Below, one piece after another: positions 33,860 to 42,142 of a DNA stretch of 64,000 nucleotides. The first letter of the stretch is position 1, and the number at the start of each line of letters is the position of its first letter. The notes beneath the pieces were generated by a model, which was not told where the DNA came from, searched no databases, and saw only the letters and a program-made list of their open reading frames with translations. The position numbers and the translations under genes are program-made. Source of the stretch: Streptomyces antibioticus (lineage in GTDB: Bacteria; Actinomycetota; Actinomycetes; Streptomycetales; Streptomycetaceae); assembly GCF_001514065.1 (NCBI RefSeq), contig NZ_KQ948428.1, positions 125,305-189,304 of the forward strand, read 5' to 3'.

Positions 33860-35602
33860 TCACACCCCCTTCGCCCTAGCGGCCAGCAGTGCGATGTCGT
33901 CGTGGACCGAGCCCGTCGCCGCGTGGGCCAGGATGCCGTCGAGGATCTCGTCCAGGTCGCCGCCGGGTGGCAGGCGCAGGTCGGTCAGGCGGCCGAGGGA
34001 CGTGTCGATGTCCTCGTCGCGGCGTTCCACCAGGCCGTCGGTGTAGAGGAGCAGGGTGCCGCCGGGTATGCCGGGGCGGGTGACGGTCTCGTAGGCGCCG
34101 AGGCCGGTGCCCAGTGGGGGGCCGGCGGGAAGCGGGACCAGTTCCACGTGGCCCTCGGGGGTGATCCACAGCGGCGGCAGATGGCCGGCGTTGGCGTAGC
34201 TGATCGTGTCGGTGGCCGGGTCGCCGAGGGCGAGCAGGCAGGTGGCGACGCGGTCGAAGCCGGACGCGGCGATCATGCGGTCGGCGGCGTGGAGCATCTC
34301 GTGGAGCGGCAGCCCCGAGGAGGAGGCGAGCGCCCGGAGCATCGACCGGTAGTGGCTCATCGCGACGGCCGCCTCCACCCCGTGGCCCATCACGTCGCCG
34401 ATGACGAGGAGGTTGCGGCCCCGCGGAAGCGCCAGCGAGTCGTACCAGTCGCCGCCCACCACCGCGCTGTCGTCGGCGGGGAGATAGCGGGAGGCGGTCT
34501 CCAGGTCGGAGTGCGGGAGGGTCGGCTCGCTGAGCAGGGCCCGTTGGAGCTCAAGCGCCATGGTGTGCTCGCGGGCGTAGTGCCGGGCGCGTTCCAGGGC
34601 GCGGGAGGCGCGGCCGGCGAGTTCCTGGGCGACCACGCCGTCCTCCACCGTGAAGGCCGGTGAGGTGCCCGCCCGGACCATGATGAGGACGCCCACGTTC
34701 CGCGCGTCGGTGGTCAGCGGCACGACCAGCCCGGAGTGGATGCCGGCGGCCCGGTACTCCGCGAGTCGGTCCGCGTACGGGCCGCGCAGCCCGGGCGGCC
34801 GTCTGCCGGGCACCTTCGTCAGCAGCGGTCTGCCGCGTTCCAGGACCCGGCGCACGGGGGACGTGGGGCCGTGCTCGTTGACCTCGCCCAGCGCGGGCGG
34901 CCTGCCGAGCCGCTCGGCCAGCTCCGGGCTCCGGCTCACGGCGGCCCGGCGCAGCCGTACCACCCCGCCGGGCGCCGGTACCGGCGGGCCGTCGTCCACC
35001 ACCAGGTCGACGGAGGCCCCGTCCGCCAGGTCCCGCACCACGAAGTCGACGAGTTCCCGGCAGGTCCGCTCCAGGTCGAGCGTGGTGCCGATGCGCAGGG
35101 TGGCCGTGTGGATCATCGCCATCCGGCCGTGAGCCCGCTCCAGCTCCGTGACATAGCGGCGCGGCTCGGTCACCTCCACGCCGACGGCCACCAGACCGAT
35201 GACCTCGCCTCGCTCGTCGTAGCGCCGGTGGTAGGTGCAGTGCCACTCCCGGCGTGCCCGGTGGGCGCCGGTGCCCATGGTGCCGGAGACGACGACGTCA
35301 CGGGGCCGGCCGTCGCGCAGCACCGCCCAGGGCACGTCGACGGGCCGCTCCACGCCGGGCATGACCTCGGTGAGGGTGCGGCCCAGGTGCTCCCGCACCG
35401 GCACGCCGTTGATCCGGGCCATGTGGGGATTGACGTACACATAGCGCAGCCGGGTGTCGAGGACGGCGACGGCCGCGGAGCCGCCCTCCACGATGTCCCG
35501 CAGCAGCCGAAACTCCCGCCCCAGATCCCCGCCCGCGCCCGCCGACAGGGCGTCGACGTCCGCGGACAGCAGGGACCGCGGGAGAGGGGGGTCCGTCCCC
35601 AC
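33860..35602 (-). CDS. PAS/GAF-domain PP2C-type (SpoIIE/RsbU) phosphatase
   Basis: A 580-residue signalling phosphatase. A PAS domain (LDTRLRYVYVNPHMARINGVPV, about 45-150), a GAF domain (about 165-340) and a C-terminal SpoIIE/RsbU-type PP2C domain are visible, with metal-site segments VGGDWYDSL, IGDVMGHGVEAA, LLYTDGLVE and SVHDDIALLAA. Such proteins dephosphorylate anti-sigma-factor antagonists or related switch proteins in response to a signal bound by PAS/GAF. The start is GTG 35602, with GGAGG 5 nt upstream, rather than the frame extension to 35677. No kinase or antagonist gene is next to it, so its partner must lie elsewhere. Confidence 0.88.
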   Translation of the reverse strand: MGTDPPLPRSLLSADVDALSAGAGGDLGREFRLLRDIVEGGSAAVAVLDTRLRYVYVNPHMARINGVPVREHLGRTLTEVMPGVERPVDVPWAVLRDGRPRDVVVSGTMGTGAHRARREWHCTYHRRYDERGEVIGLVAVGVEVTEPRRYVTELERAHGRMAMIHTATLRIGTTLDLERTCRELVDFVVRDLADGASVDLVVDDGPPVPAPGGVVRLRRAAVSRSPELAERLGRPPALGEVNEHGPTSPVRRVLERGRPLLTKVPGRRPPGLRGPYADRLAEYRAAGIHSGLVVPLTTDARNVGVLIMVRAGTSPAFTVEDGVVAQELAGRASRALERARHYAREHTMALELQRALLSEPTLPHSDLETASRYLPADDSAVVGGDWYDSLALPRGRNLLVIGDVMGHGVEAAVAMSHYRSMLRALASSSGLPLHEMLHAADRMIAASGFDRVATCLLALGDPATDTISYANAGHLPPLWITPEGHVELVPLPAGPPLGTGLGAYETVTRPGIPGGTLLLYTDGLVERRDEDIDTSLGRLTDLRLPPGGDLDEILDGILAHAATGSVHDDIALLAARAKGV

Positions 35603-35942
35603 GGGCACCTCCCGTGCTCCTGGACAGGGAATTCCATGATCGGGCCGGATGGCGCGAGGCGCATGTCGCGGGACCACGGGCGGACGGGGCCGGTGCGGGA
35701 GTACGGTCCTGCGCTGCCGCTGGTGTACGGCTTGAGCCGCACCCTGACGGGCGAACGCGACACCGCACCCGGATGGCGCTGCCTCGGGGACGAAACAGCC
35801 TGGTCAGGGTCATCACGCCGGGGACGCGGGGTGGCCGTGGGGCCGCTTGATCGGTTTGCGGGGCATCTGACCCGTTCTCACGGTGGGCGCAAGGACTGCG
35901 GTTTCGAAGGACTGCGGTTTCAAGCGCTTCGAAAGGAACTTC
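35603..35942. other. 340-bp intergenic region before the secreted protein
   Basis: I see no gene here. It contains the divergent promoters and, at 35891-35905 and 35907-35921, two exact 15-bp copies of AAGGACTGCGGTTTC one base apart (16-bp period), followed by the 8-bp palindrome AAGCGCTT (35922-35929) just before the ribosome site. The repeats could be an activator site; there is no direct evidence. Confidence 0.45.
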
Positions 35943-36512
35943 ATGCGCGCCCTTGTCTCCCGCGGCCTCCTCGTGCCGCCCCTGGTCTGCGCCGCTCTCT
36001 TCTTCGGCCAGGCCGGCACCGCCGCCGCCGTCGGTGACGTGGGCCGAGCCGTGCCGGGCCCGAGCATCGCGGAGGCGGCTGTGCGGGCCGACGCCGGGAT
36101 GGACACGTTCCTGGACTCGCTGATGTCGGAGAGCCTCCTCACGGACGGCTCCCGCCTCGACCCGGCGGCCGTGGACGGCATGCACCTCGACCCGGCCATG
36201 ACGGACGGCGCCCGGCTCGACCCGGCCGCGGCCACCTCGTACGCGGCGGAGATCCGCGCCTGGGGCGCCACCGTCCAGGAGCGTCTGCGCGGCCTCGACA
36301 CCCCCGCGCACCGGGCCGTGGCCGCCGACCCCGTGGCCGACCTCATCGCCCAGGTCCAGGCCGCGGTCAGCGGTCTGCTCAGCTCACTGACCTCGCTGGA
36401 CCTCGGCGGGGTGCTGAGCGCGGTGACCGGGCTGCTGTCGCCCGTGCTCGACCTCATCACCGGGCTGCTCGGCAGTGCGGTGCCGAAGCTGCCCGACCTT
36501 CCCGTGGCCTGA
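35943..36512 (+). CDS. small secreted protein with LDPA repeats
   Basis: A 189-residue hypothetical exported protein. Residues 1-29 form a Sec signal peptide (hydrophobic VPPLVCAALFFGQAG, cleavage after TAAA). The middle holds three imperfect repeats DGSRLDPAAV, DGMHLDPAMT and DGARLDPAAA (about 78-110). The C-terminal third is amphipathic and hydrophobic (LLSSLTSLDLGGVLSAVTGL) and may bind membrane or self-assemble. No family is recognised. ATG 35943 has AAAGGA upstream. Its stop directly abuts the stop of the macro-domain fragment on the other strand. Confidence 0.7.
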   Translation: MRALVSRGLLVPPLVCAALFFGQAGTAAAVGDVGRAVPGPSIAEAAVRADAGMDTFLDSLMSESLLTDGSRLDPAAVDGMHLDPAMTDGARLDPAAATSYAAEIRAWGATVQERLRGLDTPAHRAVAADPVADLIAQVQAAVSGLLSSLTSLDLGGVLSAVTGLLSPVLDLITGLLGSAVPKLPDLPVA

Positions 36513-36686
36513 TCAGCCGGCCTGCGCGGCGAACACCTCGTACGCCTGCTCGCCGAAGAGGACGAACCCGACCTCCGTCACCGCGGTCCGCGCGGCCCGC
36601 ACCGTCTCCACGGCGATGCGGGCCGCGTCGTCCATCGGCCCGCGGTGGACGATGGTGGAGATCACCGGGAACGCGACCGTACGGGC
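36513..36686 (-). pseudogene. truncated macro-domain gene (C-terminal fragment)
   Basis: Translated 57 residues match the C-terminal third of the intact macro-domain protein at 38481-38996 (38 of 57 identical by hand count, from ARTVAFP to the end). The loop after IST, GAYGWP in the intact copy and part of the ADP-ribose pocket, reads IVHRGP. The first two thirds of the gene are missing; upstream the frame runs into unrelated sequence. It is a decayed duplicate that marks one edge of the low-G+C insertion. Confidence 0.8.
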
Positions 36687-36829
36687 GACCTCCGCCGCCG
36701 TCGTGCGTGTCTCAGGCCGCGCGAAGCAGTCCTTCCCGCGAAGGACCCCAGCGAGCACTCCCCTCCTGGACATCACCAACGATCCGGACACCTACGGAAC
36801 TTGGCCAAGCCCTACGCGACTGCGGGTTG

Positions 36830-37291
36830 TCACCAGTCTCCCGAGGGGCTGATCCTGAGCACGCTTGAGGCGTCATTGACGAGCGCGGCTATCTCTTCTT
36901 CGGTAAAGGTGCGACTGCCTTCGAACCCGATTCCGACCACCGCCAGAACTTCGCCGTCGCTCCCAATGATCGGCATGGTCAGAACACCTGAGGCCTGTGA
37001 TGCGCGGGAACCCGCCGGGGCAACACCCGACTGATCGGTCTGAATATCGGAGATATTGACCGGCTCCTTGCGCTGCAACGCGGTTCCGCCGGTTCCTTTC
37101 CCAGGCACCAATACGCAGGCGGCATTCTGGATGCTTTCCGGAATGCGATGCGAAGCCGCAAGCACGTACTGCTTCCGGGGGAGATTGACCGATCCGACAA
37201 TCGCCCCACTGCGCTTCACAAAATCATCCAGCCAGTCCTGGACCTCCGGCAGTGCATTGTTGGCCACTATAGCCCCGATCGGATCATTCAT
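36830..37291 (-). CDS. GAF-domain protein in the low-G+C insertion
   Basis: A 153-residue protein that is essentially one GAF domain: LVPGKGTGGTALQRKEPVNISDIQTDQ followed by SGVLTMPIIGSDGEVLAVVGIG are the typical strand pattern, with a small-molecule pocket between. No output domain is attached, so it either senses a ligand for a partner or acts as a methionine-sulfoxide-reductase-like (fRMsr) GAF; I do not see the fRMsr cysteine set. It starts at ATG 37291, 25 bases after the Kelch gene stop, and probably shares its transcript. Codon use is much more A/T-rich than in flanking genes. Confidence 0.72.
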   Translation of the reverse strand: MNDPIGAIVANNALPEVQDWLDDFVKRSGAIVGSVNLPRKQYVLAASHRIPESIQNAACVLVPGKGTGGTALQRKEPVNISDIQTDQSGVAPAGSRASQASGVLTMPIIGSDGEVLAVVGIGFEGSRTFTEEEIAALVNDASSVLRISPSGDW

Positions 37292-37316
37292 TCCCGTACC
37301 GCCCTTCTCCTCGTGA

Positions 37317-38429
37317 TTACGGGACGTAGCTGTAGACGTCGGTATTCCATAGCTGGCCGGGGTCGCCCGGCTTCCGGCATCGCCAGCCGTAACCGCAGAA
37401 AATGTACATTACGCCGTCCACGGCGCTCGAATTTGTCCGCTTGAGCGCCGCGCCAGGATCTCCATCAGGGCATAGTTCTGTCCATGCCTGATCTTTGAGA
37501 TCGAATCTCCAGATATGATCGGTGGGATTTTGGGGGAACGGGGCGCCGCAGCCACTGCTGCCGGCCAGCGGGCTTTCTCTGTCGTACGGCTGCTCCCCGC
37601 CATGGAGGTAGAGAGAGTTGTCTATGACGACGGAGCTTCCCCAGTTCTGCCTGGCAGGAGTAACAGCTTGTGTGATATCTGACCACTGCCCTGCCGCCAG
37701 GTCGTACTGCCATGTATCCGGAAGCCACCTGAAAAGCCCGGACTCGGCATCGAATCTTTCTCCGCCGTGAATCAGAAGCTTGCCGTCGATCGGGCCGACC
37801 CCGCCCGCGACCTGACACCTGCCGATAGGAGCTTCAGGAGATCCGTTCGGGATGATTTCTTCCCATTTGTTCGAATCGATGTCGTAAGCCCAGAGATCAT
37901 TCATGCATTGAAAATAGGGAGGGCTGATTCCGCCGAACAGATAGAGAGTCCTCCCCACCAGCCACAGGTGGGCCACGGAGCGGGCACTCGGCACCGGGCC
38001 GACCGGGTGCAGCAAGCTCCAGGTGTTACTCTCCGAATCGTACTCCCACAGATCAGAGTGTGCACGAAAATCCGAGTAGTCGGGATTTTGATAAGTGGCA
38101 CCTCCGAAAACGTAGAATCTGTTCACCTCGTCTACGCCTATGCTGGCGGAAAACCCGCGCACGCCAGGGACTTCCCCTTCGGGTGACAGGCGATTCCAGC
38201 TGTAATCGCTGGTGTCAAAGCTGTACAGATCATTGAGTGGGGAGTGACCTCGGGGTGAGCCGAACGGGTCATATATCCCACCGAACAGGTAGATCGTATT
38301 TCCGATCGAGCCGACAGCGGGGAAGGATCTAGGGGATGGGGCATCGCCTTTTGCAGGGCAGAGTTGCCATATCCCGCCGGTCGATGGCGCATTGTTGGAA
38401 ATGCCATTCTCGGTCATTCCCGAGATCAT
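37317..38429 (-). CDS. Kelch-repeat beta-propeller protein in the low-G+C insertion
   Basis: A 370-residue protein made of about six Kelch repeats, each with the Y-L/V-F-G-G strand (IYLFGG, FYVFGG, LYLFGG, LLIHGG, LYLHGG, MYIFCG) and the downstream Y/W pair (YSFDTSDYSW, WEYDSESNTW, WAYDIDSNKW, WQYDLAAGQW, WRFDLKDQAW). No signal peptide or catalytic residues are seen. Kelch propellers bind proteins, and here the partner may be the GAF protein encoded next. G+C falls to 47% over 38041-38100 by hand count, against 75% over 39061-39120. ATG 38429 or 38417 are both possible. Confidence 0.82.
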   Translation of the reverse strand: MISGMTENGISNNAPSTGGIWQLCPAKGDAPSPRSFPAVGSIGNTIYLFGGIYDPFGSPRGHSPLNDLYSFDTSDYSWNRLSPEGEVPGVRGFSASIGVDEVNRFYVFGGATYQNPDYSDFRAHSDLWEYDSESNTWSLLHPVGPVPSARSVAHLWLVGRTLYLFGGISPPYFQCMNDLWAYDIDSNKWEEIIPNGSPEAPIGRCQVAGGVGPIDGKLLIHGGERFDAESGLFRWLPDTWQYDLAAGQWSDITQAVTPARQNWGSSVVIDNSLYLHGGEQPYDRESPLAGSSGCGAPFPQNPTDHIWRFDLKDQAWTELCPDGDPGAALKRTNSSAVDGVMYIFCGYGWRCRKPGDPGQLWNTDVYSYVP

Positions 38430-38480
38430 CTCACTTTCACTGTAGAGCCTGACGCTGGAAATCCGAACCTGTCGCCGTGG

Positions 38481-38996
38481 TCAACGGAGCTGCTCGGCGA
38501 ACAGTGCGTACGCCCGCTCGTCGAAGAGGACGAATCTGACCTCGGCGACCGCCGTCTCGGTGGCTCGCACCGTCTCCACCGCGATGCGAGCGGCCTCCTC
38601 CATCGGCCATCCGTAGGCGCCGGTGGAGATGGCCGGGAACGCGACCGTACGGGCGCCCAGTTCGTCGGCGACCTTCAGCGACTCCCGGTAGCAGGAGGCA
38701 AGCAGCGAAGGATCGCTGCCTGACGCCTGAAACACCGGGCCGACCGTGTGGATCACCCACCGCGCGTCCAGTTCCCCGGCCGTGGTGGCGACCGCCTGGC
38801 CCGTCGGCAGCCCCTTGCCGTAGTGCGAGGCGCGCAGCGCGCGGCACTCCGCGAGGATCGCCGGGCCGCCGCGCCGGTGGATGGCGCCGTCGACTCCTCC
38901 CCCGCCGAGGAGGGAGGAGTTGGCCGCGTTGACGATCGCGTCGGCGCGCTCGCGCGTGATGTCGCCCTGGACGAGCGTGATGGTGGTCTCGGTCAT
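38481..38996 (-). CDS. macro-domain O-acetyl-ADP-ribose deacetylase
   Basis: A 171-residue macro-domain protein. The ADP-ribose pocket motifs are VQGDITRERADAIVNAANSSLLGGGGVDGAI and the loop AISTGAYGWP. This is the YmdB/MacroD-like type that hydrolyses O-acetyl-ADP-ribose or protein ADP-ribosylation. The start is ATG 38996; a GTG nine bases upstream is possible and neither has a clear ribosome site. Its 3' third is duplicated at 36513-36686. A sirtuin, which makes O-acetyl-ADP-ribose, is encoded 10 kb away but not as part of this unit. Confidence 0.88.
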   Translation of the reverse strand: MTETTITLVQGDITRERADAIVNAANSSLLGGGGVDGAIHRRGGPAILAECRALRASHYGKGLPTGQAVATTAGELDARWVIHTVGPVFQASGSDPSLLASCYRESLKVADELGARTVAFPAISTGAYGWPMEEAARIAVETVRATETAVAEVRFVLFDERAYALFAEQLR

Positions 38997-39020
38997 GCGA
39001 GCCACTCTGCCCGAAGCGGC

Positions 39021-39490
39021 TCACCACGCCACGGGGAGCGACAGCGGGAGGTCCTCCGCCGGCGCCGCGAGCCGCAGCCCGGGCAGCCGGTCGAAGAGCA
39101 CGGGCAGACCGATCTGGAGTTCGGCGCGGGCGAGGGACTGGCCGACGCGCTGATGCACGCCGGCCACAGGTCCGGGTCCGCCCTGAGCGCGGCGAGCCGA
39201 TCGGGGTGGGTGCGCCGCAGCCGGGTGTGGTCGGGCGGGTCCATCACGAAGAACTGCCCCGGCCGGCGCGGCGGCACGAACGGGCTGAGCCCGGGGAACC
39301 CCTCGCGCGTGGTGTCGGCGCTGAAGCGGGGGTCGGCGAGCACGGTCCGGGCGCCCTCGTGCCGGGTGACAGGCCAGGGGCTGTTCTCACCCCGGACGGT
39401 GACCCGACTGATCGGCTCCTGGCGCCACTTGGCGTACTCGGGGGCCGGGTCGAGGAGGGGGCGGGCGGTGGGGAGGAGCGGATGGCTCAC
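39021..39490 (-). pseudogene. cytochrome P450 remnant
   Basis: From GTG 39490 about 95 residues match the N-terminus of an actinobacterial P450 ([23 protein letters not shown], the I-helix side missing). Then, in another frame, the last ~45 residues match the P450 C-terminus ([27 protein letters not shown]). The whole middle, including the oxygen-binding helix, is deleted, and the heme-ligand segment reads VHQRVG with Arg where the Cys belongs. It cannot bind heme. The GTGA overlap with the gene upstream shows it was once the last gene of the ebo-type operon. Confidence 0.8.
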
Positions 39491-40983
39491 GCGTCCGCCT
39501 CGCCTTCGCCGTCGTGCCGTCCGGCGGAAGTCTCGCCTTCGTCCAGTCCGGCGAGGGCTTCGTCCTCGTTCAGTCCGGCGAGCGTGAGGAGCAGGGACTT
39601 CACCTCGGTCGCCGCGTACGCCTCCCGTGCCGGTTCCGGCTGCGAGCACAGCAGTACGGGGCCGTGGCGGGGGTCGTCGGGGAGGCGGCCGTGGCTGCCG
39701 CGGACGCCGGACGGGTCGAGGGGCACCGTCTGGATGCGGTAGCGCATGCCGAGCTTCTTGCGGGCCACCTGGCCGACGGCACGCAGTTTCACGGCCGGGA
39801 CCGTCTCGTCGTACAGCAGCTCGGCGGGGTCGTAGCCGGGCTTGCGGTGGATCTCGACCTGGCGGGCGAAGTCGGGGGCACGGTTGTCGTCGAGCCAGTA
39901 GTAGTACGTGAACCAGGCGTCGGGGTCGGCGACGGCGACGAGCTCTCCGGAGCGCTCGTGGTCGAGGCCGTGCACCCTCTTACCGTCGCCGTCCAACACC
40001 TGGGCCACGCCGTAGAGTTCACGGACGATCTTGGCGACCTCGTCGGTGTCGGCGGGGTCCTTGACGTACACGTGGGCGATCTGGTGGTCGGCGACCGCGA
40101 AGGCGCGTGAGGTCCAGGGGTCGAGGTATTCCATGCCGTCCTGTGTGTGGACCTCCAGCAGGCCCGCGCTGCGCAGGGCGCGGTTGATGTCGACGGGCCG
40201 GGAGGCGGGGGCGATGCCGTACTCGCTGAGGGCCACGACGGTGGCGCCCTCGCGCAGGAAGTGGTCGATCAACGGGCGCAGGGCGTCGTCGAGTTGGCGG
40301 GCCTCGCGGATCGTAGCGGGCGAGTCGGGACCGGAGCGCTGGGGCTCGTAGTCGAGATGGGGGATGTAGACGAGGGTGAGGTCGGGCTGCTTCTCGTCGA
40401 AGACCTGGCGGGCGGCGCCGAGGATCCACTGGGTGGAGGGCAGGCCGGCGTTCGGGCCCCAGTAGGTGAAGAGCGGGAACGGGCCCAGCCGGTCGATGAG
40501 TTCGTCGTGCAGGGCGGGCGGCCAGGTGTAGCAGTCGGGCTCCTTGCGGCCGTCGGAGTAGTAGACGGGACGCGGGGTGACGGTCCAGTCGACGTCGGCG
40601 CCCATGGCGTACCACCAGCAGATGTTGGCGACCGTGTAGTCGGGGTTCGCCCTGCGGGCCGTCTCCCAGATCTTCTCGCCGCCGACGAGCGCGTTGTGCT
40701 GGCGCCACAGCAGGACCTCGCCGAGGTCGCGGAAGTACCAGCCGTTGCCCACGGCACCGTGGCCGGACGGCTTCTCCCCGGTCAGGAACGTGGACTGGAC
40801 GGTGCAGGTCACGGCGGGCAGCACCGGGTGGAGCCGGGCCTGGAAGCCGCGGTCGCCGAGGGCGGCCACGGCGGGCATGTGGCGCAGGAGGTTGGGGGTG
40901 AGGCCGACTATGTCGAGGACGACGAGTCGGGGGGCGGGGGCGTTCGGCTGCTCGGGCGCGGGGGGTTGTGCTGCGCTGGTCAT
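39487..40983 (-). CDS. alkaline phosphatase / nucleotide pyrophosphatase-fold protein of the ebo-type cluster
   Basis: A 498-residue protein of the NPP/alkaline-phosphatase superfamily. The nucleophile segment PAVTCTVQSTFLTG (about 53-66) holds the catalytic Thr, and YIPHLDYEPQ and VADHQIAH hold further metal ligands. The motif that is usually S-D-H-G reads SEYG, so one metal-site residue pair is changed; the enzyme may use another substrate or metal arrangement. ATG 40983 has AAGGAGG. It overlaps the eboE stop by 4 nt (ATGA), so it belongs to the same operon. A phosphodiester of a prenylated or inositol-like compound is a guess from context. Confidence 0.8.
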   Translation of the reverse strand: MTSAAQPPAPEQPNAPAPRLVVLDIVGLTPNLLRHMPAVAALGDRGFQARLHPVLPAVTCTVQSTFLTGEKPSGHGAVGNGWYFRDLGEVLLWRQHNALVGGEKIWETARRANPDYTVANICWWYAMGADVDWTVTPRPVYYSDGRKEPDCYTWPPALHDELIDRLGPFPLFTYWGPNAGLPSTQWILGAARQVFDEKQPDLTLVYIPHLDYEPQRSGPDSPATIREARQLDDALRPLIDHFLREGATVVALSEYGIAPASRPVDINRALRSAGLLEVHTQDGMEYLDPWTSRAFAVADHQIAHVYVKDPADTDEVAKIVRELYGVAQVLDGDGKRVHGLDHERSGELVAVADPDAWFTYYYWLDDNRAPDFARQVEIHRKPGYDPAELLYDETVPAVKLRAVGQVARKKLGMRYRIQTVPLDPSGVRGSHGRLPDDPRHGPVLLCSQPEPAREAYAATEVKSLLLTLAGLNEDEALAGLDEGETSAGRHDGEGEADA

Positions 40984-42137
40984 GACGGTTCCTCCTTGAG
41001 GCCGAGGCCGGTCAACCGGTCGCGGGCCCAGGCGAGTTCGGCGGCGATGCCGCCGGGCAGGTCGGTGGGGGGTTCGGGGAGGACGGACCAGGTGTAGGTC
41101 TCGACCTCGATGTGGTCGGTGACGGCGGCGGGGCCGCCGAGGAGTCCGGCGAGCACCTCGTCGAGCTGGTCGGCGGTGCTGCGCAGGGGTGGCTCCGGCG
41201 CGGTGTGCAGCGGGGCGTGGAAGTGGACGCGCCAGGGGCCGGTGTGGGTGGGGAGCGCGCCGTCGAGGGCGTCGGGGAGGTCGTCGACGCCCTGGATCTG
41301 CTGTGCCGTCCTCGTTCTCGTCTGGTGCAGGAACCGCGGCTCGGCGAGCCGTCGCAGGGCGGCGAGGGCGGCCGGGTCCGCCGGGTCGGTGGCCTCCACC
41401 GCGCAGGACGCCTGGAGTTTCACCACGGGCAGTCCGGCGTCCGCGAGCCGACGCAGGGCCGCGGCCGGGTCCTCGAACTGGACGGCGAGATGGCAGGCGT
41501 CGAGGCAGACGCCGAGCCGGTCGGGGTCGAGGCCGCCGAGCGCGCGTACCGCCTGCGTGGTGGTCTCCACGACACAGCCCGGTTCGGGCTCGAAGCCCAC
41601 CCGCACCCGGCGGCCGGTCCGTGCTTCCAGCTGGGCGAGCCCGGCGGTGAGCCGGTCCAGGGCGCGCCGGGCGTCGTCGGCCCGGTCCCGCGGCCACGGG
41701 GTGCGCCAGGCCAGCGGCAGCGTGGAGACGCTCCCCCGTTCGGTGTCGTCCGGAAGGAGTTCGGCGAGCACCCGGGCGCAGTCGAGGGTGTAGTCCAGTC
41801 GTGCCTCGTCCGCCCAGTCGGGGAGGTAGACGTCCTTCTTGACGACCTCACGGTGGAAACCGGCGTACGGGAAGGCGTTGAGCGTGACCGTCTCCAGGCC
41901 GCGCGAACGGAGTTCGGACTTCAGCCTGGCCAACGCGTGCTCGTCGGCGGCGAGTTCGGTGACGACAGCACGGGCCAGCCACAGCCCGATGCCGAGCCGG
42001 TCGACGCCGAGCCGCTCGCGCACCGGCTCGGCCCAGGTGGCGAGTTGGGCGATCACGCCCTCCAGGTCCTCCGCCTGGTGGACGTTGCTGCAATAGCCGA
42101 GGTGGACGGTCGTCCCGTCCGGATGCAGGAGGCGCAT
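40980..42137 (-). CDS. eboE: EboE: xylose-isomerase-like TIM-barrel metabolite-traffic protein
   Basis: A 385-residue sugar-phosphate isomerase/epimerase-like TIM barrel. Barrel strands HLGYCSNVHQAEDLEGV, VTLNAFPYAGFH, VGFEPEPGC and GVCLDACHLAVQFE carry the metal-binding Glu/Asp/His residues expected for the fold. The STLPLAWRTPW segment and overall length resemble EboE proteins ('metabolite traffic protein'). No reaction is known for EboE; in cyanobacteria the ebo genes are needed to move a scytonemin precursor to the periplasm. ATG 42137 begins 5 bases after the eboB stop. Confidence 0.82.
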   Translation of the reverse strand: MRLLHPDGTTVHLGYCSNVHQAEDLEGVIAQLATWAEPVRERLGVDRLGIGLWLARAVVTELAADEHALARLKSELRSRGLETVTLNAFPYAGFHREVVKKDVYLPDWADEARLDYTLDCARVLAELLPDDTERGSVSTLPLAWRTPWPRDRADDARRALDRLTAGLAQLEARTGRRVRVGFEPEPGCVVETTTQAVRALGGLDPDRLGVCLDACHLAVQFEDPAAALRRLADAGLPVVKLQASCAVEATDPADPAALAALRRLAEPRFLHQTRTRTAQQIQGVDDLPDALDGALPTHTGPWRVHFHAPLHTAPEPPLRSTADQLDEVLAGLLGGPAAVTDHIEVETYTWSVLPEPPTDLPGGIAAELAWARDRLTGLGLKEEPS

Positions 42138-42142
42138 GCCCC

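Noticed and set aside
36513..36791. A functional 92-residue macro-domain protein
   Set aside because: Only the last third of the domain is present; the ADP-ribose-binding N-terminal motifs are missing and the pocket loop is altered.
36722..38460. Insertion sequence or transposase carrying the GAF/Kelch genes
   Set aside because: I found no transposase frame, terminal inverted repeats or target-site duplication other than the macro-gene copy; a mobile origin is inferred from composition and the flanking duplicate only.
39021..39490. A functional small P450 or an intact frame through this region
   Set aside because: The N- and C-terminal similarities are in different frames, the core is deleted and the heme Cys is replaced by Arg.
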